From NCBI GenBank assembly GCA_034336665.1, contig JAPFBE010000002.1:79676905-79740904 (forward strand): a stretch of 64,000 nt of DNA, given 5' to 3'. The translations under genes and the position numbers were made by a program. The DNA comes from Luscinia megarhynchos (taxonomy: Eukaryota; Chordata; Aves; Passeriformes; Turdidae). The notes under the pieces were generated by a model. That model had not been told where the DNA came from and ran no database searches. It worked only from the letters and a program-made list of their open reading frames with translations. Shown piece after piece: positions 37,301 through 50,758 of the stretch (position 1 is the first letter of the stretch; each line of letters starts with the position of its first letter).

Positions 37301-38007
37301 TTTATATATTTCTGCTAGATGTTTGCATTATTGTAATATAAAAGGATAGGAAAAGAAGGAAGAAATGGCTGGCTTAATCTCAGCTCCTCACTTACATCAC
37401 ATCAAGGTTAATCAAAATATCTCAGTAGGGATTCCTTCTATAGTCTGCCCTTATTACCGTTTTAGGGTTACTCTGCAGGAGTTCTGCTGTGTTTTTCATC
37501 CGTACTCAGAGGCAGCAGTTTTTCTGTCTCTATGTACCATACCCCTTAATAGATTGAGGATGTAAGGAATTTCCTGGCATGTAAACAGAATAATGTAGTA
37601 GAGAGAGGAGACCATTACTTCTAATGCATTTCCACTAAATGCATTTTAATTCTTACACCATTTTGATTTCACTCACAATTTTCTGTCTGCTAATTCCAGA
37701 TTATGTTCTTTTCCATTTACCTATTTTGTTCTATTTCTTTCAATTTTCCTTTGACCCTTCATTTTCCCTTGACTCCTTTTTATTTCAATTGTATGCCATG
37801 ATTTTCTTCTGCCCCTAGCTCCAAATCATTCTACTCTCCTTTATTAGCTTTTTCCTCTGTTTCTTCATGTTGTCCTCACATTCTTCACTTTTTAGTAAAT
37901 TGCCACATTGGTGGGAATTACTGGGGAGGATTTGAGATGTATGTCCTTCAAGGATAGTGGAATTTACCAACAATCAGGTCTACGAATGAAAGCCAGTTTC
38001 TATTCAG
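31337..38007. other. Long non-coding stretch
   Basis: No gene, LINE or LTR was recognised. The 33500-34260 and 37600-37900 parts are especially AT-rich or T-rich. Short frames with no family resemblance are scattered through it. Confidence 0.55.
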
Positions 38008-38043
38008 AAAAAAAATGAAAAGAAAAAAGAAAAAAAAAAAAAA
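38008..38043 (+). repeat. A-rich low-complexity tract
   Basis: This is a nearly pure A run with a few interrupting T and G bases. It could be an old poly(A) tail, but no retrotransposed body is recognisable on its 5' side. Confidence 0.8.
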
Positions 38044-40799
38044 GCTGAAATGTTAGAATGTTAGAAAAAAGAGAATGATTTGAAGACTGGAAGTCAGCTC
38101 AGGAGTCAAGGTAATAAGCTCTACTTTGGCTCTACTGCAGGCTTGATGAGTGACCTTGAGAAAATTACCCAACCTACATGTGCCAGGATGAGCAATTTAC
38201 CTACCTGCTAAAATTACCATAACAATATTTCTGTCTTAGGAGTGCTGCAAAGTTTAATTAAGCTTGGTAAGCACTCAAACATTCTTCATTTAGTAAAATT
38301 ACCCTCATTATGCATTAACCCACCATGACATTTTTCAGGCAGTAGGTGTCTTATCTTCTCTGTTCTGGAATTGAATATGACAGTATCCTTCAGCTACATT
38401 TAGCCAATAATTAAATGATTTTGGAAAATATATTAATTGGAGCTGGAAATATAGCAATTTCTTGAAATCTCTAAAATACCTTTGAATATCACAAAACTCC
38501 TGAACAGACATGCAGCTGCAGAACTCACCCATCTCTTCCCCATAACACAAATTCCTCAGCTCACTGCATACATCTGCCTTCAAGCCACCTTTCCTTAGCA
38601 TAGGACATGCCTCTCCAAGAGGCTCAGATGTTACTTAACTGCTGACACCAATAAATTTGGTGACTCCATGTGGAAAAGGCTTGTTCCATGTAGCCTCTTC
38701 AAAAATTCCTTCAAACATGATGGGATGCCTCAGCCTCCATGGCACACCTGTGCCACTTTTTTTGTGATGGAGTTTCACCCTAGGAGCAAGACAACAGCCA
38801 GCAGCCTGCCACTCTCACTACAGAGGGCATGAGAGCAGGTCGTGGGGCTGTGTCACCCAGGCTGGGCTGCCTTGGGGCTTTCATGCCATCCAGGCAGCAG
38901 GGCCACAGGGCTGTGTCACCCAGGCTGTCTGAGGTGGCCAGGAGCCCCCCAGCTCTGTCCGTGTAGCTGTTTTGTCAGAAATATTATCTAATATAATATA
39001 ATTTTTAAAATTATAATAAACTTTCATTTCATGTGAGAGTCAGGATAGTGGAAGCACTTTGAAATTAGGCTTGATTTCCACACTTTGTCTTGTATAAGCA
39101 CCAATTCACGGTAGTTCAACTACACACATCAGAGAGAGGACTGGATTTTAACACAGCTTTGCACAAGGGTTTTGCACAAATGAAATCCAGTAAAATGTTT
39201 TTATCAGAAGTGGATACACTTCTTTTGATTTATTTCTGATACAAATGCAGACTGACATTTTGTTCATAACTAAACCACACCCCTGAAGATATTTCCAAGT
39301 TATTTCTTTCTGCAAAGATCCGGATAAGATCTCATTTCTGAGGCTCTCGGCTGACACGGCTTTCTTACAAATCCCTCCTCCCTGAAAAGAGAAGCTGAAG
39401 CCTACTTCTCCTATGCATCTCAAAGGGAAATTCAATACCTTTTTGTCTGACTGTTTATCATTTCTTGCAAATGCTCAAATCTATTTCCTTTGGAAAAGTT
39501 TGTCTTTGTATGACAGGCATACAAATAGGTTTTATTATAGTTCTCTATTCACTGCGGCAGCTTAGCCTGGAGATAAAAAGGAATTCATTTTCTAGATTTT
39601 TCCCAAATGTCTGGTCTATATTATCAGAGTTCTTAACTGAAGAAGAATGGGCAAATGAAAAAAATTATGAACCAATATATTATATCTGACTTCATGTTAG
39701 CGACCAAGAGCCCAAATTTATCCCCCAGTGAACAGAATCAAAGTGGAATCAGGATTGCAAGATTAGGCAGAAAAGCATCAAGTCATGTGAATTTCAATAA
39801 TAGTAACTTAGTAACCCTGCAATCTTTTAAATATTAATGGTGAACTCTGCTCACTGACTTAACCATACTGCCATGTATGCCCTAAAGGTCAGAATTGGGT
39901 TTTCTTTTCCCTCCTATTTTTTTTTTCTTTAGCAATCTTTGACATATACATCCAAGACTTTTTTCTTTTTAAAAGAAAACAAACCAAACCAAAAAATTAC
40001 CTTTATCACACTAGAATATTTCTTCCCCTGTAAAGCAAAGCAGCTTCTCGTGACAGTAAAGAATCAGTAGATGATAATTTCCTGATTGCTCTCTTTCCTA
40101 TTGCTTTTTGCTGAGACTTGAAAGAAACCACTATGTGCAGGAGCCTCTTCAGAATGATTGCTGTAACTACTTTTGCTACCTTGGCTGTTACCTGTCAACT
40201 TGTGAGTTGGTTTTGTAGGACTATTATTCAGCCCTATTCCCCAGTTAGGACCAGATCCCAATTGGTGGCTTCTTTCATGGAGGGTAGCCTCTCCTATCCT
40301 AACCTATCCAGTGGGTATTCCTGCTTTGGAAAACTTATCTCCACTTTCAAACTTTCCAAATTTCTCTTTGCAGTAGTTTGCCCACAGCTCAAGATCCTTC
40401 TTCAAATCGTGCTGACTGGGAGGTATTCCAACAGTATGATTTGTGGCACCAGAGTGGTTTAGATGTGTCAGCAGCTGCAGAGGCTCTGCTGATTATCTGA
40501 GGCAGATAGAAGATGGGCAGAAAGCTTCACGCAGTCAATCAAAGTCAAGGTAAATACGTTTAGAAACAGAGTAGCAAAAATAAAGCAGAAAACCCCATTA
40601 CCTGAGAATTCCTACTGCCTGCTTCTTCCCTCCCAGTGTCTCTCTTCAAGAGTTGGACTGAGGAGTAAGAAGTGAGACCTGCCACAGTGCAGGCACACCA
40701 TGTGGCTCAGGCTCCAGGAGTGTGTTGTTCCAGGTGTGGGTTGGATGATCATGCAGGCTGGGCAGCTCACAGGTTCTGCTCTCAAAAGGACTCATAACT
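38044..40799. other. Non-coding stretch with a small GC-rich patch
   Basis: The patch at 38800-38960 contains a 20-bp direct repeat, GGGCTGTGTCACCCAGGCTG, at 38845-38864 and 38908-38927. The rest is AT-rich with no recognised element. Confidence 0.55.
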
Positions 40800-41490
40800 C
40801 TTATCTTGTTAAACAACTGAATGCACAAGCCCTGGCCCTCATGGGGGACTTCAACCACCCCAACATCTGTTGAAAGGGCAACACAGCAAGGGACAGGCAA
40901 GCCGTGGTGCTCCTGGAATGTGTTCATGATAATTTCCTTCTCCAAGTGGTAGAGAAGCTGCTGAGCAGAGGTGCTATGCTGGACCTTGTTCTCACCAACC
41001 AGGAGGTGCTAGTGGAGAACGTGAAGCTCAAGGGCAGCCTTGGCTGCAGTGATCATGAAATGGGGGATCCTTAAATCCTTGGTGCTATGAGGAGGGTGCA
41101 CAGCAATCCCACTTCAGGAGAGGACTGTGGCATCTTCAGAGATCCACCTGTAGGAGTACCATGGGATAAAGCCCTAGAGGGAAGGGGGTCCAAGAAAGAT
41201 GGTTAATATGGTTAAATAAGATGGATCTCTAAGGATCACCTGCTCTAAGCCCAGGAGTGAACTTCCTAACAAAGAGGAAGGCAAAAATAACAGGAGGCCT
41301 ATGTGGGTGAGTAAGGAGTTCCTGGACAAAGCTCAAACACAAAAAGAAAACCTACAGAGGGTGGAAGTAAGAACAGGCAACTTGGAAGGAACATAAATTG
41401 TGTGAGAAGTCAGGGATCAGGTTAGGAAAACTAAATACCTGAAATAATTAAATTTGGCCAGGTATGTCAAACTTCTATAGGTATGTTGGC
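40800..41490 (+). repeat. CR1 LINE fragment, endonuclease region
   Basis: The frame beginning at 40841 reads MGDFNHPNI, the conserved CR1 endonuclease block, followed by an in-frame TGA at 40871-40873 where the family has Trp. Further on come LDLVLTNQEVLVENVKL and the catalytic SDHEM segment near 41048-41062. The linker after the endonuclease continues to about 41480. The RT region and the 3' end are absent, so this is an internal slice, unlike the usual 3'-anchored CR1 copies. Stops and frameshifts make it dead. The 5' boundary is approximate. Confidence 0.85.
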
Positions 41491-44489
41491 AATAAAATAA
41501 AAATTAGGGGAAATGTAGGTATTTTTTTTCATGTTTAGCAAGCTAGAAGAATTTATCGAGTATTCTATGTTTTCTGACAAATAATACAGAGAAATTTGCA
41601 TAAAAATGCATTTTGTCGAGTTGTGTCTGTTGCCTTTGTTACTGTATCATTAGGGCTAAAGTAATTCTGGCTTTGTTGTGAGGAAGCAATGGAATTCTTA
41701 CATGCTCTTCAAGTTATTTGTGTCCTTTAGTTTCTCTTTCCTCTCAGGATCAGAAATTAGGAAGCAGGGCTCTCAGAGGCTCACAGTTTTGGTGGAAGTT
41801 GTCCCACACTGGCACTGTCCTGTTTTGCAAGATCCTGATGACATGTTAGCCCTGGAAAAAGGGCAGAAGACAGATGACTAAAAAGGCTGAAAGAACCTGA
41901 GAACATCTCTCAGGCCTGCCCCTAAGAAACCTGAAATCCAGGCAACCTGAGATTCTGGGTCATACTACTGATTTTTGTTTTCTTTTAACTGCACTGAATG
42001 GGGTAAATAAGACAGTGCTGCTGGCTAAGAGTAGCATTTTCTGTTGAGTGCCTTTCTTGTATAAACATCACCATTTGAGCATTTGAGAAATGGAAATGCT
42101 TCAGACATGTGGCAATACCTCAGCAGAAGACTTTTATGCAAGCTTTTGAGTATAGCTGTGTGTGTACATATACATGGAGAAATGGGAGGCAGAGGAAGAG
42201 GCTTTTAAGTATATTCTCTATCATTCTCACTCTTTATGAAGTCTAATTTGTAAAGGATCATTGGGCTATAAGTCACTGCTATAACAAAGTTATGAAATAT
42301 TGATCTAGAATAAGCTATGCCTGAATAGCTTCAAGACTAATTTGTGGTTTTAAAATTTTTACTGACCATTAAAAAACTGGTTATTTTTTTTTTCACCCAA
42401 GAAAGTTCCACCATTTTTATCAGCTCTACTTCTGAGTAAATGTCTCCACTCTATGTTCTTAAGGCGATGTTTGTGATGAAAGCATAAACATATAAACTTA
42501 GATTCTGCATTAAATGTAAAACTCCAGAAGTGAGGCATGATTCTGAAAGCTCAGTGAACTGTAATAGGCATTTTATTCTTGCCCTGAGCTGTGCACAAAA
42601 CCCAAGTACTAACCTGAATTTTGCATTTCAGTAGATGACAGTATCTAAAAGTGTCTAACTCCCTGTTGTGAATCCATCCAGCTAAGGACAGAAAATTTAT
42701 TAAAAGCCCCTCATTGCATATGATAGAATCTATTTGCCTCATAATTGTAGTCCTGGTTCTATAAAGAGACCCCCAGCAGTTGCTAATTGCATCTAGAAAC
42801 CTCATTACATTACACCAATTGGATTTTTAATTAGAAATGCAGATGGTAACTCATTTATTACTGTTGTAAGATCCAACTGGGAAAGAAATTTCAATTCGTT
42901 TTGGATGCATTCACCTTTTGGATGCTGGAAGAGAATGAGGAATGAGAATGGTAAAACTGTCTTTCAATAAAGATGTATTATTGCACCAAGGCTGAAGGTC
43001 ACAAGAAGTAAAAAGAAAAAGCATCTGTGAAGCCAGTTCAGAAAAATAAAGAGCCCTACAAAGAGTTCTGCCAGGATACTCAGCTGGGAAGTTGAAAAGT
43101 GAAAAGCTAGCCAAAATGATTTTGTGGAGTTATTAATATTCCCTTCTTCGTTCTGCTGAATGGAGAGAATGAAGGTAAGCATCTCAGCCTACAGCTGAAT
43201 TCACTCGTGCCTATATTCCTTTTCTCACTGTAAGAAAAGAAGACCATAATGCCCTTCTTTACACTGGCAGCACTACAGAGCCTGTTGAGTCTGTGGAGCT
43301 GTGAGCTGATGTGCCCAGTGCCAATCCACACCCTGCTCCTGATCAGGGCCACGGCAGGACCCAGCAGTCTCTTGATTACACAACTGATGGGGTTACAGTG
43401 CTGCTCTTCAGGGACTGGTCATGACAACCCAGACCATCAATTTTCTCTGTTTGCCTTGTCCTTTCAGACTATAAATTCTTCAGGAAAGTGGCTTTCCCTT
43501 TCTGTGTGTTTCCTCAGCCTGGAACAAAGCAGACCTTGACACAGACAGTGAGATCAACCACTACAGCACAGCTCTTCCCTCTGGAGATTTAAGTGCTTCT
43601 CCTCTTTTTTTTTGTTCAGCTGAAGCTTCTCATTTCATTTGCTTCATTTAGAATGCTTTGCTCTGTTTCTTCCACTTGTATGCCATCAGGAAAAAGAAAA
43701 GTGTTGTTCTTTCACTGTAATAAAGTCACTTGAAAATAAAATGCCATTAGCTGGTGTCAACCTGAAGAGGCGAGGTCTATCAGCATTTTGAAGATTTGGT
43801 ACAGCAGCTGAACTGCTTGCTCTATAGACACATTTGTGAGCATGAATCTCTGTCAAGTGGTCCTAATAATAAGTCTTCTTGCCTGCAAATTGTGTGAGCA
43901 CAGAGCTAGTCTCAGATCAGAAAAGAGTAACACAGCAACAAGGAACAGATTCCCTTAAAGTCTTTTCCCTTCAGGAAAACGCAACCTTTCCTCTTCTCAC
44001 ATTTTTTTCACAGGAATGCTACAATTTCTCCTGAGAGTTTGGGTATTTAGAGAGAATTAAAATTGAATTTTACTTCAATTTATAATGAATTATTAGAATT
44101 ACAATTGTGCTTTCAGAAATACTTTCGTCTTTTACAAGTACATGTCAGAGCCTGCTATACATTATTCTGGATAAGTGAATGGTTATAATGCTTTCTTTCT
44201 ATGAAACCAGAAAATTAAATACAGGCACCAGATAAGGAGCTAATCCTGCTACAGTTGGAGAGAGACCATTTTCTTTTCTCTTTGAGTAGGATGGGAACAG
44301 GAATAGCTTTGCTGGCTTCCAAAGCCAGCATGATACTTCACATCAGGAAGAGCTGAAAATGCCATATAATATTTAGCTCATTTGATGAATCCTGTTTTAA
44401 GATCCTAGTGTTAGTTGTTTTAACATGAGCAAATTTGAACCATCCAGCCTGCCTTTTTGTATTATGCTTTTCCTGTTTTCTTCCCTTAG
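41491..44489. other. Non-coding stretch
   Basis: No gene or repeat family was recognised. A T-run lies near 42386-42394. A perfect 9-bp hairpin (TGCTGGCTT / AAGCCAGCA) with a 3-nt loop lies at 44310-44330. Confidence 0.55.

Positions 44490-44520
<31 letters not shown>
44490..44520 (+). repeat. (AAAT)n microsatellite
   Basis: The run holds between seven and eight uninterrupted AAAT units. It is likely polymorphic in length. Confidence 0.9.
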
Positions 44521-44693
44521 CGATCCACTTGGTGTAAAGTTTCACTCCAGCACAGGTACTTGAGGTTTACTGAAAGCAGGCCTATTGCTAAGATAGCTTT
44601 GCTGTTCTGATAGGGGAAAAAAAATTGTAAAAAAGCCAAATTAGGAACTACTGGAACAAAAAAATGTTAGCACAAGCATGGTAGTGTTGTTAA

Positions 44694-45200
44694 ATGTTGG
44701 CAGCTGTATTCACCACACTATTTGTCAGTTGTACTTCAGGTGCTGCAGACCAAGGAGACTCTCTCCTATGTCCTTGGAGCTCAGAGGTAATCAAGGTAAT
44801 ATCAAAGAGGTTCAGTTGCCATCCAGACCAGCTTGGCAAGGGGAAGAATGAGAGGTGGATGAAAAGCAGGAAGAAAGGAAACCACAGCAAATGGAAGATT
44901 GCTCTTTTCTTCTCCTGTATTTTCTATTCATTTTTATTGCACAGAGAGGTCAGGGTACAGTGGGATGATCATAGTGGGCTGTGCATAGAAACAGGCTCTT
45001 TTCTGCAGGATCCCCACTCCTCTTTGCAGAAGTCACCAGGCAGTGAATGGCACAGGAGCACACCAGAAGTGACTGCCATAGGGTGCATAAAGCTGAATGC
45101 TGCCTTGGAGAACTGGGCTGGTGCAACATTCTACTTACAGGCTTATAGATTCCATGATCCTCATGCAATGAAGCCCAGGGTGAAACCCCAGGAGGTGTAA
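44694..45200 (+). other. 168-codon open frame, probably not a gene
   Basis: This is the longest uninterrupted frame in the window outside transposon-derived sequence. I see no domain, signal peptide or family resemblance, and a hydrophobic patch around residues 70-82 is not convincing. The composition is like the surrounding non-coding DNA, with no evident promoter or polyadenylation signal. It is kept on record because of its length only. Confidence 0.12.
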
Positions 45201-46266
45201 GGAAAAAAACCGAGATTAATTATTCTGCGTTTAAAAAAAAATACATTTTAGAATCCTAACAAACACCGAATTGCATTTTTATAAAGCTTGTGTCACTTGA
45301 TAAACAAGCATGTTTACTGCCTTTGTTGTGAAAAGTATGCACTTTGGACCTAGAAGCTGCATTAGCTAGTTAAGAAGAAAGCTAGAGAGTGCAGATAAGT
45401 GAGCATTTTTACAGATTTGCCATGCCTGTTGCCTTGATCTCCCAAAAAGGCACCATTACAAAATACTCTGCTCCTCTATGTGCTTGTCACAGATATTAAT
45501 TATCCTGTATCAATGAAGTCAATCCATCAGCATAGCTCTTTCTCTCTGAACAGCTTAGCAAAAGCAAGGAAATATGAAGCACAGAAATGGCTATTGAGTG
45601 AACACGTATGTATTTCTAGCATGTTGCTTTGGGACTGTGTACCAGGGTAATTTTGGAGAAGTAGCAAATTGTAGTGTATCTTAAAAACTCACTGATGCAC
45701 ATTGACTAGAGTTTCTAGCAATAAGTGGAGAAAGTAGTTCAGTTGCTACTGTACTGTCTCAGCTACAGAACTAGAAAAAATGTGAATGACTATGCTTTTG
45801 GGGTACCCACCTCCATATCTACAAGGCACATAACCACAGGTAGGCAATTACATATGGTCTTTTTCTCTACAAGTTTCAACATCAGAACAATTATTGTTAA
45901 CTTTGAAGGCAAGGATCACCATGGAAACATAATGAGGTATGAGAGTGATCTGACTGATTGACAATGTTATAGCAAAAGAAGATTGACATGAAAGGCAAAG
46001 ATAAAATTCACACTGTTCTAAGGCACAGTGTGTCTAGTAGCTGAATCATTTGGTTTCATTTTCCAGACACTAATGTTATGTGAGATTTTCTTGTCTTTAT
46101 TCAAGGGGAATGCACTGCAGAGGTCACATTTCCTCTCTGACACAGGGACAGTGAAAGCACTGAGGAATTTTCTGTTTAGGTAACAGAAGGGTAAGACCCA
46201 AAAGAAAATATTTATATCTTTGTTAAGTACAACACTGCTACAAATCTGTGTATTAGCTTGCTCTTA
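45201..46266. other. Non-coding stretch
   Basis: AT-rich sequence with no recognised gene or repeat. Confidence 0.55.
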
Positions 46267-46905
46267 TAGAATCATAGAATCATTAAGGTTGGAAAAGACC
46301 TCCAATGTCATCAAGTCCAAAGCTTTGACTGAACACCACACCAACAAAACCATAGCAGTAAGTGCCAATTCCAGTCATGCCTTGAACATTTCCAGAAATG
46401 GTGATTCCACCACCTCCTTGAACCATCTGTTCCAATGCTTAACCACCCTTTCAATGAAGAAATTCTTCCTGATGTCCAACCTGAATCTCCCCAGCATTGC
46501 TTGACACCATTTCCTCTTGTTCTGTCTCTTGTTACCTGGGAGAAGAGACCAACCCAGCCTATCCTGGCTATGGCCTCCTTTCAGGGATTTGCAGAGAGTG
46601 ATAAAGTCCCTCCCAGGCTTCCTCTTCTCCAAGCTAAACAAGAGCTCCCTCAGCTGCTCCTCACAGGATTTGTGCTGCAGACCCTTCCCCAGCTCCATTT
46701 CCCTCCTCTGGACACGCTCCAGCTCCTCAATGTCCTTCCTGAGCTGAGGGCCCAGAACTGGATGCAGTGCTTGATGTGCACCCTCAGCAGTGCCCAGCAC
46801 AGGGGACAATCCTGCCCTGCTCCTGCTGGCCACACTATTGCTGACACAGGCCAGGATTCCTTCCTGGCCACCTGGGCTCTCTGCTGGCCAATCTTCTCAG
46901 TACTA
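46267..46905 (-). repeat. CR1 LINE 3' fragment, inverted
   Basis: The plus-strand start, AGAATCATAGAATCATTAAGG, is the reverse complement of the CR1 3' terminus with its repeated ATTCTATGATTCT unit. Read on the minus strand, the frame 46833-46375 is the C-terminal CR1 ORF2 region. It shows the 'RVQRRE..GKGL' block, then 'CEEQLRELLFSLEKRKPGRDFI', then 'RFRLDIRKNFFIERVVKHWNRW' and 'EVVESPFLEMFKA'. This 152-codon frame is still open, so the copy is less decayed than the others. The RT catalytic core is missing by 5' truncation. Confidence 0.9.
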
Positions 46906-49900
46906 AAGCTAGATGAAGTGTTGCCCACATTTCTCTATGGAAAAAGAGAAGGTACTTTTAACCTTTGAATGCTTTGCAAATGCATTGTGGTTTTGTCAAG
47001 TTTTTCAGTGCATAGCAAGGTCAAGAATGGAAAAAGTCCTGGCAGAAAAATTATTTCAGCTGCTCATTTGGAAATTAACTTTTGTTTTGGAATGTCAAAC
47101 CATTTCATTTTTGCTTATAATATATTCAGAGCTTTTAAAGAAAATATTCTCATCCATAGTGAATAAAATGCTTCATTCTATCTGAAACTGTATTTTTCAT
47201 TTCCTTGTTCTTGTTAAAAAAACCCAACAATCTTTGACTATTTTAAATTTAGCCAGATCTGACTGCCTCGAACTAGAAATGTAAAGGAAAGAAGTAATTG
47301 TTTCCATTTCTCGAATTCATCATTTCAAGTGCAAACCTTCATTTTCTGCCCTTGCTACAAGGTAAATTTATACATCTTATGAAAGAAAATTCTTCCAGTC
47401 TCACATGGGAGCTGTAACTTAAGAAGATGCCTTAATTTCTGTGAATAACTAAACAGGGGACTGATGCTATTAACCTGTCTGTGATCTGAAAACTTGTAAA
47501 GAGGGTTGGTTTTGCCTGTTTGCTCTGAGCTGCCAGCTCAGCCCTGGCTCACTTTGTCCCATGGCTCCCTCTAGCTCATGCCCTTCTGTTCAACCACTGA
47601 CTCCCTCACTCACTACAGTTAAAAAAGTCTCAAGCATATGAGCATATTTTTCTTCATTCCACAGTGTTTCCTTTTCTATTTATTAGTTGACCTATTTTTA
47701 CTAAATCTACTCATTATTCTGGACAATTTTTCAGCTCCCAAAGCACTGGGTACCTGCTAAGTCTTTGAACTGGCTGAGAGCTACAGTTGGCATAGGCAGA
47801 AACAAAGTTCAGGAACTCAGTTTTCAGTCCTTACTCTATGATTTTGGGCCAAGAAGTCTGATGTAAAGTAGTCACAGGACAACAAAATAATCATTTTTAA
47901 GACAGTTCAAGTATGACAGTGATGCAGATGTTAAAATAAGCCCTGACCACAAGGGTCCTTCATGTCATGACCGTTTCTGTTTTTCTCTTTAACAACAAGC
48001 AAAGAATAAACTCCCATTACCTCACTGAAAAGCCCATAGGGAGCCAAGCCTGATGTTGTATCAACTGTGGATATTCAGTGGCTTATTTCTGTGGTATGGA
48101 GACCTATAGGATAGTGCACATTCTTCCTGTAACAACGCCTTCATCTCATTCTTGGTGCCCAGTCCACCAGCATGTGACTAGCATGGAATCCTTGTAGGGG
48201 AAAGGCTCGTGGCTGCTCTGTGTCTGATCCACGTCTGTCCTGTCAGGAAAGCCAGACAGAGTGCACCCTATGGACTTTGCCAAGGCCTCTTAGGAGCACA
48301 TGTGGCTTTGCTGCTCTCTTAGTAACTGCTGTATCAAAGAAGAACCTAGAGTGGGAATCCTGGGGTAAATCTCTGCTATGGTTCAATGGGAGCACAGCAG
48401 AAGGAGCTGCAGGGCAGATACAAGGCATGTACAGGACAATGGGAAAAGGAGAGAAGAAATAAAAATAGGATAAATAGAAATACCAAGACAAAAAAAACTG
48501 TATAGTCTAAAAGTATCCCGTGGGAAATATTATTTACAGAAACTAGGGGAGAAGATTGGTTATAACCAGTAATGACTGGTCCAATCATCAGCAAACACTG
48601 CAAGCTGCCAGCCACTGCAGTAAAATATGTGGAGCAGCTTTGGGTGGGAAATTCTTCTGGACATGTCTCAACTCACGGGTCTCATTTCTCTTCTTCCCCA
48701 GAGTTTCTACTAGCAAGTTTTTAAGGAACAGATTTTTAAAATGCAGAGGTACCTGTCACCCAAGAGCTTGATGTTTAAATGCACTTGGAGATCTGAGCTT
48801 TAGAGGCAGATATTTAAAGCTTTTCTGGCACCTAAAGATTTTCAACAGCACCAAGTTACTTAGTTGCCATTGAAATCAATGGAAGTTCTCGGCTTTTATC
48901 CTTAAAATGGGGAAAATAATAGTTTCTAGGTTGCTAGGGTAGCTAGAGATACCGAGTTCTCCCTTTTTGTATGGAAGCGGGCACACTCCATTACGTGTCT
49001 GTCCTGTTAATGCTCTCTGCCCCGTTAATAGCTGGCAGCTTTTCCTTTGCCCTCAGGGCCTTGTGAACTCACTGCTGGGGCAGAGGGTGCCGGCACACAC
49101 CCCTCCCCCTCCACCAGCTCAGAGGGCCAGATGTGCAGCACAGCTGCAACCAGCCAGCAGGGAGTACCTGAGGTTATGTCAGAAACAGTGATGCCCCAGC
49201 TTATTCATACTTATGATTCATATTGGGAACTGCTACCATTATAACAGCATTTAGGGACTTGAGATTGCATTGGTTTGGTTCCCAGTGGCTGGTGTCACCC
49301 ATATTGATGCACAAATGAAAAGTAACTGATGATTATTGAAAAATCTCTGGGAGACATTTGGTGAATTGATTCAAGAGGAATTCTGAGGGGTATTTCCTAG
49401 ACATGTCCTCTGGGCATGAAATTTCCTTGCACACTCAGTGGTAAAAAGTCGTGAAGAGATTTCTTGCTACATCTGTGCTGTGGTCCTGTAGGCTGGCATC
49501 TTCTCAAATTCTCAACAGTGGTGCCACAGCTTGGTGAATTAAGATCTCACATAAGGCATGTTTCCAGCTGGCATTTATGAACAACAGTGTTTCAGAGATA
49601 CATGGGAAAAGATGAAAATTATTAGCATGAAGTTTGGTTGGATCTTGGCTATATATATATAGATAAACCTGAGTCTTTCAGGAGGTTGCCTGCTGCCAGA
49701 ATGAAAGAAAGAATGTGAGTTAGAGCTTCTAACACTCATTGATCACCCAAATCACAATTTTTCCTCAGGGAATATTTTCAGCCTGAAAACAGAATATCTA
49801 CTGAAAATGCCACACTGATACTAGCTCAGTACTGCACTGATTTATTCAGTAGGGTATTACAGAAAGTAAAGAGCTACTATATTATGAATTAATTATACAT

Positions 49901-50049
49901 TCTAAAGTGGATTATTGTTATTGTTGTGGTGGGTAAGAGTAATTACACAACTACTAACTGTGTGTTTAGGTGTAATAGGCCACATATTTGTTCTGTTTCA
50001 AATATCTCAGTATTTTTAGGGGAAATATCTAATAACATCTCTAATGCTA
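46906..50049. other. Non-coding stretch
   Basis: No gene or repeat family was recognised. A strong acceptor-like run (TCTCTTCTTCCCCAG) ends near 48701 but leads only into a short open stretch. A short TATATA run lies near 49652-49664. Confidence 0.55.
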
Positions 50050-50289
50050 AATGATCAATGGCTTTCAAATGAAGTGGCATAGATTTAGATTGGACAAAAG
50101 GAAGAAAGCTGTAACAATGAGGGTGGAATACTGGAACATATTGCCCAGAGAAGTGTTCAAAGCCAGGCTAGATGGGGCTTTAAGCAAGCTGGTCTGGTGT
50201 AAGGTGTCCCTGACCATGGCAGGGGGTTGGAACTTGTTGATCTTTAAAAGTCCCTTCCAAACCCAAAACATTCTACCCCTCTATGACTG
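50050..50289 (+). repeat. CR1 LINE 3'-end fragment
   Basis: About 240 bp match the terminal CR1 region: the AGATTTAGATTGGA block, TGGAACATATTGCCCAGAGAAG, then GGGGTTGGAACTTGTTGATC and the end CCCTTCCAAACCC..CATTCTA..CTATGACT. A segment between the 'CCCAGAGAAG' block and 'GTGTTCAAAGCCAGG' is shorter than in other copies, a small internal deletion. Confidence 0.85.
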
Positions 50290-50758
50290 TAATGGGTGAA
50301 GTTTCATGTATAATAGAAATAAGAGGAAAAGCAAAGAGCCCTGACTCTAGAACTTAACTAAGAAAACAAGAGCAGAACATGTGGAAGCAAGCAGTACCAT
50401 TGGGACAGTATTTGTAGCAGGATATACATGACATAAGCTGATGCAAAAAGGTTTTGAATGCTTTCTCTTGCCAGGGATAACAGGTTAATTAAGTGACAGT
50501 AAATAAAATACATGTAACTATCTAGATTATTGTTTCATGAATCAGTTTCAACAGAAGAAATGTCTGTTGATTGTCAGACAATTTCATCCTGCTCTAATGT
50601 ACCTGGCTATAAGTAGCAGAAGCATATTAACAAAAGAAACCTCAGAGATTAATGCTCAGATGAAACATCCAAACAGCTCATGCAATGAACAGTAATCACT
50701 TTTTCTTTATATAAGTACAATGACTTTGTCTCAATTCTGTCCTTAAGATTATGTAAGA

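Noticed and set aside
38335..38601. Minus-strand frame near a GTGAG donor-like site
   Set aside because: The possible exon is very short and the acceptor is poor.
46435..46968. 177-codon plus-strand frame
   Set aside because: It is the antisense shadow of the inverted CR1 element at 46267-46905.
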